This document shows, piece after piece, positions 15,500-22,557 of a stretch of 22,557 nucleotides of DNA. Under the pieces are notes generated by a model. The model was not told where the DNA came from. It was given only the letters and a program-made list of their open reading frames with translations, and made no database searches. Location of the stretch: the NCBI GenBank assembly GCA_007131745.1, contig SLPX01000259.1, positions 1 to 22,557 on the forward strand, in the 5' to 3' direction. The position numbers and the translations under genes are program-made. The stretch is from Myxococcales bacterium (GTDB lineage: Bacteria > Myxococcota > Polyangia > HGW-17 > SLPX01). Every line of letters starts with the position of its first letter. Position 1 is the stretch's first letter.

Positions 15500-17830
15500 T
15501 TAATCGTTAACCTTCCAGCCTACGAACACCACGTCACTGACAATAAACGGGTCGCAATTTCCTTCGTCGCTTGTTACCTCGAAGATGACGGTGACATCCT
15601 CCTCGCCGTCGAAATCCATGGCATCCACAACTTCGGTGTTGAAGAAGCTGAACGACGAATTGTTGAATACTCCACGACCAGTACGTGGATGCCGGCGTAC
15701 GATTCGCTGCTTTGTCCTGCTCTGGATCCGCACCTGGACGATTTTGCAACCTTTCGAGCTCTGAAGAAAACTGTAAAACAGGCGAGCGTCACGCATCGTC
15801 TTCAGGCTGACTCTTTTTCTGGCGATATAGGATCCGACGCCGCCGTCAATGACCCATCCGCAGAAGGGAAAGTTTCTGAATGTGAACCCTTTGCCTTCAG
15901 GGAACAACCCGGTGGTGCAGAGGTTTACCTGATTGTGACCGTCGTCGAGGACGATGGTTTTACAACCTTCCTGGCGGGAGCAGATAGTCGCTTCCGGGGG
16001 GAAGATATAAGGTTTGTCCGGCACCCACTGGTAGAGATTGTAGGTGTGCCCTTTTACATCGTCGTTTGAAGTGCCCAAGTAACCGTCCGGCGGAAAGATC
16101 TTCACATTGGTCAGGCCTTTCAAGGCCGCGGCGTAAAGCGCCGGTTGGTTATTGTTCCAGCATTCTCCTGTGACCTGGTAATCATTGTCGTATTGGCCAT
16201 AGCAGCGGCGCTCTATTGCAGGTATGCTGTAATGACCTACTTGTGAGGCAGCGTATGAACCATTTTTGATGTCCGGGAGTAACTCGAGCAGGTAGTGGAC
16301 GAGTTCGATCTGGTTCGCCGCGAGGTCGTCGACGTAAGTCTTCGGGAAATCCTCTGCAAGGAATGGTGAATATTCATATGGATTCCACCAAGAAAGTTCG
16401 AGAGTGACGGAGATCGGTTTTGTCATCCCATCAGGAAATTCGCCCATCATGAGTTCACCCTTCAGGCCGCCGCCGACCGGATAAATGATGCGATCGCCTA
16501 TTCCAATCGGCCATCGTTCGTCCCACTCAGGATCCAGGAAAGGATCGATCCCATTGGGCGTCTTCGACTTGATGGATGACTCAGGGTCTTCGCTGCCGAA
16601 AATGGACCTGAGCAATCCGAAATCCGGGGTGAGGCAATTGTCCCCGACTTCACACTCCTCAGGATCATGACCGCTTGTCCCCGTCCCGGGATGGAAGAGA
16701 ACCATGTTGCCCCATGTATGCACGTCGAGAGCAACCACGGGTTCATATGAGCCATGCGGGCCATATTGCAGCTCCAAATCGTTTATTACCAGGTTCTTCA
16801 ACGCCTGGGACTCTGATTCGGAGAAAGCTTCGGAGCCCCTATATATCAATGAGCTGCAATTGCCCGATCCGAACCCTTGTCCGAATCCAACTTCATAATT
16901 CCTATTCAGGTCTACACCGGGTGTGAGTTCGCAATGTTGCTTGGTGCGGCTTTTTCTCCAGCTACGGGTTACATCATGAGAATGCTGGTATCCATCAGGA
17001 TTTGCCACCGGAACTACAACCAAGGTTCGGTCTTTCAAAAGAGAAGCGATATCGCCGCCCGGATTGTCGCTGAGTTCCTCAGCGAAATATCGAATTATCC
17101 GCATGGCGGCTTCCGCGGCCATCCACTCTTGAGCATGCTGGGTGGCGATGTAATAAAGAGCGGGCGACGCGTCATCGTTTTCTTCGGTGATTCGCCCGAT
17201 TCTTACGGCGTAAATGGGCCGTTCATGTTCGGCTGTTTCCCCAATGATCACCTTTTGAACGTTATTCGGCCCATAGGTGGATTCGATTTTTTTTATTTCT
17301 CTTTCGATGGATTCTTTGCACCTGTCGGCTGTCTCGTTTTCGTCGTACGGACAGAAGATATCACCGGCGGCTTTGAATCTCCTACCGCTCACAATGTTGA
17401 AACCGAGTTCAATCGGTTCGTCCGGATGTGATTCCGCCCTTATCTTCTCGAGAAATGTGATGGTGCAATTCGGATCGGATGTTGCTTCCTCCCAGTATTC
17501 ATCGGTGAAGGATCTCCGTGTCGGCAACTCGACGTCCACGCCCTGGACTTGGAGTTGTTCGACCTGGCCCTCCATGAGCCTTACGAGATAGCGATCTTGA
17601 ACCTCCGGGCGAACGTCCCGCCGAGCCATGCTCGAAGGCAACAGGAATCCCTGTATTTCGAGATCCATGTACATTTTTCGCGTGGGAACCGATATTGAAT
17701 ACACTATCAGTTGAGGTTTTTGTTCGGTACGTTCGGAGTAGGTTTCATCGGTGTCTTGAACAGGCGCTACCGTGCAGTAAGCTATGAACAAAACTACTGC
17801 AGGGAGGGCAATGAGGGCCGGCCACTTCAT
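15500..17830 (-). CDS. M14 zinc carboxypeptidase lipoprotein
   Basis: Predicted exported metallocarboxypeptidase of 776 aa. The short signal peptide MKWPALIALPAVVLFIAYC places the lipid-modified Cys at 19. A propeptide-like region (about 45-115) precedes the catalytic domain: zinc ligands H232 and E235 in TQHAQEW, substrate-binding DLNRN (R310), third zinc ligand in LDVHTWG (H371) and catalytic E478 in LELSWW. The usual Arg in HAREW is Gln here. A region of about 230 residues with several Cys follows and ends in a beta domain. ATG at 17828-17830 gives an ideal lipoprotein signal but has no close Shine-Dalgarno. The frame stays open upstream through a pentanucleotide repeat to GTG at 17891-17893, so a longer N-terminus rich in Lys/Arg/Glu is possible. 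Divergent from the mosaic lipoprotein; possibly in one operon with beta-propeller copy 2. Confidence 0.9.
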   Translation of the reverse strand: MKWPALIALPAVVLFIAYCTVAPVQDTDETYSERTEQKPQLIVYSISVPTRKMYMDLEIQGFLLPSSMARRDVRPEVQDRYLVRLMEGQVEQLQVQGVDVELPTRRSFTDEYWEEATSDPNCTITFLEKIRAESHPDEPIELGFNIVSGRRFKAAGDIFCPYDENETADRCKESIEREIKKIESTYGPNNVQKVIIGETAEHERPIYAVRIGRITEENDDASPALYYIATQHAQEWMAAEAAMRIIRYFAEELSDNPGGDIASLLKDRTLVVVPVANPDGYQHSHDVTRSWRKSRTKQHCELTPGVDLNRNYEVGFGQGFGSGNCSSLIYRGSEAFSESESQALKNLVINDLELQYGPHGSYEPVVALDVHTWGNMVLFHPGTGTSGHDPEECEVGDNCLTPDFGLLRSIFGSEDPESSIKSKTPNGIDPFLDPEWDERWPIGIGDRIIYPVGGGLKGELMMGEFPDGMTKPISVTLELSWWNPYEYSPFLAEDFPKTYVDDLAANQIELVHYLLELLPDIKNGSYAASQVGHYSIPAIERRCYGQYDNDYQVTGECWNNNQPALYAAALKGLTNVKIFPPDGYLGTSNDDVKGHTYNLYQWVPDKPYIFPPEATICSRQEGCKTIVLDDGHNQVNLCTTGLFPEGKGFTFRNFPFCGWVIDGGVGSYIARKRVSLKTMRDARLFYSFLQSSKGCKIVQVRIQSRTKQRIVRRHPRTGRGVFNNSSFSFFNTEVVDAMDFDGEEDVTVIFEVTSDEGNCDPFIVSDVVFVGWKVND

Positions 17831-17846
17831 CAAACGGTGTTTACGG

Positions 17847-17881
17847 CTCTTCTCTTCTCTTCTCTTCTCTTCTCTTCTCTT
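17847..17881. repeat. pentanucleotide microsatellite (CTCTT)x7 at the 5' end of the carboxypeptidase gene
   Basis: Seven perfect copies of CTCTT (AAGAG on the coding strand), ending 16 nt before the ATG at 17830. An ATG at 17883-17885 just upstream reads through the tract in another frame and stops after 14 codons. With 5 or 8 copies that ATG would be in frame with the carboxypeptidase. Confidence 0.97.
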
Positions 17882-17893
17882 GCATGATTCCAC

Positions 17894-18468
17894 CCGCTTT
17901 CTTGGAAAGATCTACCAATGAGTAACAAAGTAGATCAAAGTGTTTATAGATGTCAATGATATTTTTTGATAAGGGTAGTTTTTCTTTTATAAATGTTATT
18001 CGTGTAATGTAAGAGACGATAAAAAGGGTGGTGAATGTTTGGGCGGGTCTGAACTGTGAGCGGATGGAGCTGATCGTAGCGGAACTTTGCCTGATCTCTC
18101 CCTGCGGTATTGAAGGCTGAGATCCGCCGCCGCCGATGTTTTTCAAATGGTTGCACGGGGTGATCGCAAAGTCGTATTTTCGATAATTTCAGATTTGTCT
18201 GAGAACTCGGAACTCAATTAAAGCAATCAAAAGCTTAACTGTTCTCTGAGTATCAGCGCAAAAAAGCACTTTGCGATTGCCCTGATTATAGTTCGCGTTA
18301 TCCTTGTTAATTCCTTTTTTTTTTGCTAACCAATCGTAGTTCGGCACTCAACTGGTCCTTGAATGTATGCGGACCTCGAGGTGTTTGGTTTCGATTAAAA
18401 GAAGAATACAGGATCTGGTTGGAATTTTGAAAACAATGGAAGAACTAGGACTTAAGGAGGAAATAATC
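17894..18468. other. divergent intergenic region
   Basis: No gene is supported in these 575 bases. The stretch 17930-18010 is AT-rich and probably holds the carboxypeptidase promoter. The palindromic element copy 1 lies at 18159-18281. A poly-T run lies near 18316-18324. AAGGAGG (18454-18460) is the ribosome binding site of the next gene. Confidence 0.5.
18159..18281. repeat. palindromic element of about 125 bp, copy 1
   Basis: Left end GGTGATCGCAAAGTC, right end (reverse complement) GGCAATCGCAAAGTG: imperfect inverted repeats, 12 of 15 matching. After the left end comes GTATTTTCGA; before the right end comes CAAAAAAG. An internal stem is GAGAAC (18201-18206) with GTTCTC (18241-18246). Both ends match copy 2 at 22169-22293, in the same orientation. 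No coding potential. Confidence 0.75.
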
Positions 18469-21400
18469 ATGAAACGCCGACTTTACCCCTTTTTCGCCGC
18501 GGCTTTGATTTGCGGCTTGATGTTTGCCGCGTGCGGTGGCAGTGGTGACGACAAAGCTGTTTGTGGAGACGGAATAATCGATGAGGGAGAGGAATGTGAC
18601 GGAGACAATCTCGGCGGGATGACTTGTGGTGACCTCGGCTACGGCGGAGGCACACTTGCTTGCACCGATGATTGCACTTTTGACACAACCGGCTGCTATG
18701 CGGCCGCGGAGTGCGGAAACGGAATCATAGAAGTCGGCGAAGAGTGCGACTCGGGCTACCTGGGCGGCGCCACCTGCGAAAGCGAGGGCTACGACGGCGG
18801 CGATTTGGCTTGCAACGATGACACTTGCAGGTTCGATGTTTCCGGGTGTTGCAACCATGAGTGTTCCGTCGAAGGCGAGACCCGTTGCAACGGCAACGTG
18901 ATTCAGTCTTGCGAAATGGGCCAAGAAGGCTGCCGGGTGTGGGCGGACGTGGAAGATTGCGAAGACAACAATCAGTTCTGCGTTCACGAAGATGGGGACA
19001 CGTATTGTGCGGACACTTGTGTAGACGAATGCTCCGAGGCAGGGATTTACCAGTGTGACGTTAACGTAGTCCAGGTCTGCGAAGAGGGCACAAACGGCTG
19101 CCTCGTGTGGGCCGATGTCGAAGATTGTGAACTCAACGGACAAGAGTGCGTAGAGGACGGAGACGACGCGTATTGCGTGTTCACCTGCGTGAGCGAGTGC
19201 ACGGATTCCGGCGATCTCCGCTGCAATGGAATGATCCTGGAAGTATGTGAAGAGGCGGCTGATGGATGCTTTTACTGGGAAACAAGCGTAGATTGTACCG
19301 ATACGGACCAGGTATGCGATGACTATAACGTGACGCCCGCCTGTGTGGACCAGTCAAGCGGAGAGGCTTGCGATGACGCAGCGATCGTTGCAATGGGCGT
19401 GAACGCGTTCACCGGGACTTTTGATGATGACCCGATTGACGCGTTCTCCTGCAAGGACGACATGTACAATGCCATCTGGGTTCGTTTCACGGCGCCCCAG
19501 GACGATGATTACACTATCTTGGCACAGAACAACACTACGACGTGGGCGTATTCCCGCATGGTTATTTTGGACGGCACGGATTGTTCTCCCTATGGAAGCG
19601 AGTTGCTGTGCGACGATCAAGACGCCCGCACAATGGAGAGGGAGATCACTTTGACAGAGGGACAGACAGTGTTGATCGTGTTTTCAGCGGACGGGCAGAA
19701 CTTCACGATGGTCAACCCGGTGATCACCATAAGCAGGGAATGCGATCCCGACACCGAGTTTACATGCAATGACGGAACCTGCATTCCCGCGGCCGGGCGC
19801 TGTGACGGAACCGAACACTGCCCGGACGGTTCGGACGAGTGGGCATGCATTGGCGACGAATGCACCAACGCGGCTGAGGTTTTTATGGGTGAAAACGCTT
19901 TTACCGGGATTTTCCATGATGACCCGATTGATGTTTTCTCCTGCGCGGACGATATGTACAATGCAATCTGGCTGGAGTTCACGGCTCCCGAGGACGGCGT
20001 GTATGAGATCCATGCACAGAACAACACCACGACATGGCCGAATTCCCGCATGGTTATTTTGGACGGCACGGATTGTTCACCATATGGAAGCGAGTTGCTG
20101 TGCAGTGACTCAAATGCGAGATCTATGACGGAAGAAGTCGCATTGACCGCCGGACAGACCGTACTGATCGTGTTTTCCACCAATCTTGATTCCAACACGA
20201 TGGTGAACCCGGTGATCACGATAACGAGACTTTGCGACCCGGACACCGAGTTCACCTGCAATGACGGAACCTGCATTCCATTGGAACAGGTCTGCGACGG
20301 AGTAGAACAATGCCCGGACGGTGAGGACGAATGGGGATGCATCGGCGACGAATGCACGAACCCGGCCGAAGTGTTCGTGGGCGAAAATGTCATGATGGGA
20401 ACTTATACCGACCATCCGAGCCCTGGTTTTAGTTGCAACGATGATCCGCCGAACACGATTTGGTTGGTGTTCACCGCTCCTGAAGACGGTGACTACACAA
20501 TCTCCGTCACGAACAACGGTGGGGGTTTTCCGGGAATGGCTGTTTTGGACGGTGATGATTGTGCTCCATACGGTGATGAGTTGCTTTGTGTACCCCCTCC
20601 CGATTGGAGTTATACAAACACTGGACAAGTCGTATTGACGGACAACCAGACCGTATTGATAGCGATTTTTACCGACGGGACGGAATGGACAATGGTCGAC
20701 CCGGTGGTTACGATAACATTTGTGGAACCGTGTGTTGATGATATTTACTCGCCCAACCATACGATTGAGACCGCGGCTCCGCTCCTGCCCGGGTATTATC
20801 AGGATCTGGTTCTGTGCGGCGACGATGATGACTACTTCTCGTTTGAAGTTTGCCCGGGCGGTGTCTTGGACATAGCGGTTCTTTTCACCCACGCCCAGGG
20901 TGATATCGACGCGTACATCCGGAACGCCGACGGGACGCCATTGGCCTCTGGTGTTAGTATGGACGACAACGAGTACTTATCATACAGGAACAACACCGAT
21001 GAGACGGTGACTCTGTACCTGCATGTGACATTGTTCAGTGGAAACGAGAACGATTACGAGGTGTTGGCCGGCATAGACGAATGCTGCAGAGGGGGCGTGG
21101 TGATCAGCCAGGTGTACGGCGGCGGCGGCAATTCAGGAGCGGAATATAGAAACGATTTCGTTGAGTTGCACAACACCGGGAGCACTTCAGTATCGTTGGC
21201 CGGATGGTCGATTCAGTATACTTCGGCGGGGGGGAATAATTGGGGCAACCAGTTGACCGAACTCTCAGGGGTCATCCAGCCGGGAGGATTTTACCTGGTT
21301 CAATTAGCGGCCGGAACCGGTGGAACCATGGATCTTCCGACTCCTGATGCAACAGGGGACATACCGATGTCTGCAACGAACGGAAAGGTAGCGCTTGTTG

Positions 21401-22056
21401 CGAGCACGGATCCGCTGGATGAAGTAACGTGTCCGGACGGGTTCGTGGACATGGTGAGTTATGGAACCGGCACGCCGTGCGTGGGCGAAGCGACGCCTGC
21501 TTTGAGCAATGAGACAGCGGCGATACGTGGGGATCTTGGTTGCAGGAATTTGCGCGATAATTTCCAGGATTTCCATGTAGGCGCGCCGATTCCGCGCAAT
21601 TCACTATCAGAAGTTTCGCTTTGCAGCGAGGACTGTTATGTGAACGAGACAGGACTGGATGTCGAGGCGGATTACTGCGTGATCCAGTGGCCCCATGAGA
21701 TTCCCGATGACGACCCCGGGCCTGCCGTTTACGGGCGGATCTGGGAAGACGGCGTGACGCCGGACGAGTTCGCACCGATAGTCGCTCAGCTCGGTTGGGG
21801 CCCGGAGGACGTGAATCCTCAGACGCAATCGGGGTTCAGGTATGTCTACGCCGGGTTTAACTTGATTGACGGCAATGACAACGAGTATGTCGGCATGCTT
21901 CCGTTGGCGGACATGTTGCCCGGGGATTACAGGTATGTATACCGGTTCAGTTTGGACGGGGGGCACACCTGGACCTATTGCGACACGGTGGGATCGGGAT
22001 CGAATGAAGGGTTGTTTTTTGATCCTGAATTCATGGGGACGCTCAACGTGCAGTGA
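18469..22056 (+). CDS. mosaic surface lipoprotein: Cys-rich repeats, PPC-like and LDLa modules, lamin-tail domain
   Basis: Predicted exported lipoprotein of 1195 aa. Lipobox FAAC (C22). Residues 32-76 and 82-127 are two GEECD-type disulfide repeats. Residues 128-300 hold three Cys-rich repeats (ECSxxGxxxC, WADVEDCE). Then come two 164-residue modules (301-464, 465-628), each a PPC-like beta domain ending in an LDL-receptor class A domain (C425-C460, C589-C624, with CDG and DGSDEW or DGEDEW), a third beta domain without LDLa (629-755), a PPC domain (about 756-871), a lamin-tail domain (about 874-1050, ISQVYGGGGNSGAEYRNDFV then ELHNTG) and a C-terminal beta domain (1057-1195, RYVYRFSLDGGHTWTYCD). 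No enzyme motif is seen; a Ca2+-dependent adhesin or binding protein is the inference. ATG at 18469 has AAGGAGG 8 nt upstream; the frame upstream to 18367 is not used. Confidence 0.93.
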   Translation: MKRRLYPFFAAALICGLMFAACGGSGDDKAVCGDGIIDEGEECDGDNLGGMTCGDLGYGGGTLACTDDCTFDTTGCYAAAECGNGIIEVGEECDSGYLGGATCESEGYDGGDLACNDDTCRFDVSGCCNHECSVEGETRCNGNVIQSCEMGQEGCRVWADVEDCEDNNQFCVHEDGDTYCADTCVDECSEAGIYQCDVNVVQVCEEGTNGCLVWADVEDCELNGQECVEDGDDAYCVFTCVSECTDSGDLRCNGMILEVCEEAADGCFYWETSVDCTDTDQVCDDYNVTPACVDQSSGEACDDAAIVAMGVNAFTGTFDDDPIDAFSCKDDMYNAIWVRFTAPQDDDYTILAQNNTTTWAYSRMVILDGTDCSPYGSELLCDDQDARTMEREITLTEGQTVLIVFSADGQNFTMVNPVITISRECDPDTEFTCNDGTCIPAAGRCDGTEHCPDGSDEWACIGDECTNAAEVFMGENAFTGIFHDDPIDVFSCADDMYNAIWLEFTAPEDGVYEIHAQNNTTTWPNSRMVILDGTDCSPYGSELLCSDSNARSMTEEVALTAGQTVLIVFSTNLDSNTMVNPVITITRLCDPDTEFTCNDGTCIPLEQVCDGVEQCPDGEDEWGCIGDECTNPAEVFVGENVMMGTYTDHPSPGFSCNDDPPNTIWLVFTAPEDGDYTISVTNNGGGFPGMAVLDGDDCAPYGDELLCVPPPDWSYTNTGQVVLTDNQTVLIAIFTDGTEWTMVDPVVTITFVEPCVDDIYSPNHTIETAAPLLPGYYQDLVLCGDDDDYFSFEVCPGGVLDIAVLFTHAQGDIDAYIRNADGTPLASGVSMDDNEYLSYRNNTDETVTLYLHVTLFSGNENDYEVLAGIDECCRGGVVISQVYGGGGNSGAEYRNDFVELHNTGSTSVSLAGWSIQYTSAGGNNWGNQLTELSGVIQPGGFYLVQLAAGTGGTMDLPTPDATGDIPMSATNGKVALVASTDPLDEVTCPDGFVDMVSYGTGTPCVGEATPALSNETAAIRGDLGCRNLRDNFQDFHVGAPIPRNSLSEVSLCSEDCYVNETGLDVEADYCVIQWPHEIPDDDPGPAVYGRIWEDGVTPDEFAPIVAQLGWGPEDVNPQTQSGFRYVYAGFNLIDGNDNEYVGMLPLADMLPGDYRYVYRFSLDGGHTWTYCDTVGSGSNEGLFFDPEFMGTLNVQ
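19369..20352 (+). repeat. 492-nt tandem modules (PPC-like plus LDLa)
   Basis: Units 19369-19860 and 19861-20352 are both exactly 492 nt (164 codons). Long identical stretches occur, for example GTTATTTTGGACGGCACGGA at 19561 and 20053. A third, more diverged unit lacking the LDLa part follows from 20353. Confidence 0.9.
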
Positions 22057-22168
22057 CCCGGCAGTGAATCCGGTATAGACCTTGGGTTTACCGCTCAATC
22101 CTCTTTGGTACGGCTGATCCTTCATAGTTTTTCTACTTCCTGTTTCCCGCTGGTTTTCCAATTACTAG

Positions 22169-22293
22169 GGTAATCACAAAGTCGTATTTTCGACGGTTTC
22201 AAATCTATCGCGAAAGCGGAATTGCACGAAATCAGTGGAGATAGAGCATCCTGCTTTATGATAAGCCGCCCAAAAAAGGACTTTGTGATCGCC
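22169..22293. repeat. palindromic element of about 125 bp, copy 2
   Basis: Left end GGTAATCACAAAGTC, right end (reverse complement) GGCGATCACAAAGTC: 13 of 15 matching. It shares CAAAGTCGTATTTTCGA and CAAAAAAG with copy 1. The internal stem differs from copy 1: TCTATC (22204-22209) with GATAGA (22240-22245), enclosing CGC-GAAA-GCG (22209-22218), a GNRA-type hairpin. No coding potential. Confidence 0.75.
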
Positions 22294-22511
22294 TTGCAGA
22301 GTGGGGAGTGCAGATCTTTTAGCCCGAAGCAGATGCAAGTAAAACCGGATGGTTGCAAAACCACAAAAGTGAAGAATGGCCGCCAAGGACACAATTAGCT
22401 TTTTCGTCCACCGAAGCAGCGCTTTGTCCGCCGAGCCCGAAAGTTGAAGCAGGTTCGGAAAAAGCCGGCGTCAGAAGACCGCTGCCCGAAGGGCTGAAGG
22501 GATTTGGCCGA

Positions 22512-22553
22512 GTCGCCGACGATGCTCCCCGAAGGGGAGCTTCAAACGGCGAC
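22512..22553. other. nested GC-rich hairpin at window edge
   Basis: Outer arms GTCGCCG (22512-22518) and CGGCGAC (22547-22553) enclose a perfect inner stem GCTCCCC (22524-22530) and GGGGAGC (22534-22540) with a GAA loop. There is no T-run. A smaller GCCC-GAA-GGGC hairpin lies at 22484-22494. It could be a dispersed palindromic repeat or part of a structured RNA cut by the window end. Confidence 0.6.
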
Positions 22554-22557
22554 GTCC

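Larger units (their letters stand above)
22057..22557. other. non-coding right end of the window
   Basis: No gene is supported in these 501 bases. It holds palindromic element copy 2 (22169-22293) and a GC-rich stretch with short hairpins built around CCCGAAGGG motifs up to the window edge. No clear terminator follows the mosaic lipoprotein gene. Confidence 0.5.

Noticed and set aside
17841..18146. Minus-strand frame of 101 codons ending in the pentanucleotide tract
   Set aside because: No Shine-Dalgarno, no domain pattern; only its last codons, from ATG 17885, are relevant as a possible alternative start.
18445..19143. Minus-strand open frame of 232 codons at the start of the mosaic lipoprotein
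   Set aside because: Antisense to a gene with a clear ribosome binding site, lipobox and domains.
1..22557. tRNA and rRNA genes, CRISPR arrays, intact transposases or integrases
   Set aside because: No cloverleaf ending, rRNA core motif, repeat-spacer array or DDE/Tyr/Ser recombinase motif was found on either strand by reading.

Overview
The window looks like a chromosomal segment from a Myxococcota-like (former deltaproteobacterial) bacterium. The grounds are a run of secreted lipoproteins with short Asp/Ala-rich linkers after the lipid-modified cysteine, cysteine-rich disulfide repeats of the type common in myxobacterial surface proteins, a C-terminal Cys / membrane helix / Arg-cluster tail of MYXO-CTERM type on a metalloprotease, and GAF plus HD-GYP signalling. 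GC content is moderate, and TTG start codons with good Shine-Dalgarno sequences are used at least three times. The lineage is an inference; no rRNA or tRNA gene was seen.

Left part (1-7253), ordinary genes: a GAF/HD-GYP cyclic-di-GMP phosphodiesterase (-), divergent from an SMP-30/gluconolactonase-family lactonase (+). The lactonase converges on a cysteine-containing lipoprotein of unknown function (-). Next come a secreted thermolysin/fungalysin-type zinc protease with a MYXO-CTERM-like anchor (-) and, divergent from it, thioredoxin reductase trxB (+).

Middle part (7254-15452), an accessory region full of duplications and relics: a broken AAA ATPase fragment, a PQQ-like beta-propeller lipoprotein (-), a broken receptor-L/leucine-rich relic, a lipoprotein made of two 588-nt tandem copies of an OB-fold-like domain (+), a leucine-rich-repeat lipoprotein with near-identical 72-nt units (+), a relic of a membrane protein tail, and a second, closely similar copy of the beta-propeller lipoprotein (-). 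The two beta-propeller genes bracket the block. A short terminator-like element is shared by two places in it.

Right part (15453-22557): an M14 zinc carboxypeptidase lipoprotein (-) whose 5' end carries seven copies of the pentanucleotide CTCTT (AAGAG on the coding strand), a candidate phase-variation switch. Divergent from it is a 1195-residue mosaic lipoprotein (+) with cysteine-rich repeats, PPC-like modules alternating with two LDL-receptor class A domains, a lamin-tail domain and a C-terminal beta domain. This gene is flanked by two similar elements of about 125 bp, in the same orientation, each bounded by imperfect inverted repeats whose arms changed together (G:C in one copy, A:T in the other) and each with its own internal hairpin. 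The right edge ends in a nested GC-rich hairpin.

Taken together, apart from trxB, the HD-GYP protein and perhaps the lactonase, the genes encode exported or surface-anchored proteins (two metallopeptidases, two beta-propellers, LRR, OB-fold and LDLa/LTD proteins). The most interesting signals are the pentanucleotide tract at the carboxypeptidase gene and the pair of palindromic elements around the mosaic lipoprotein.
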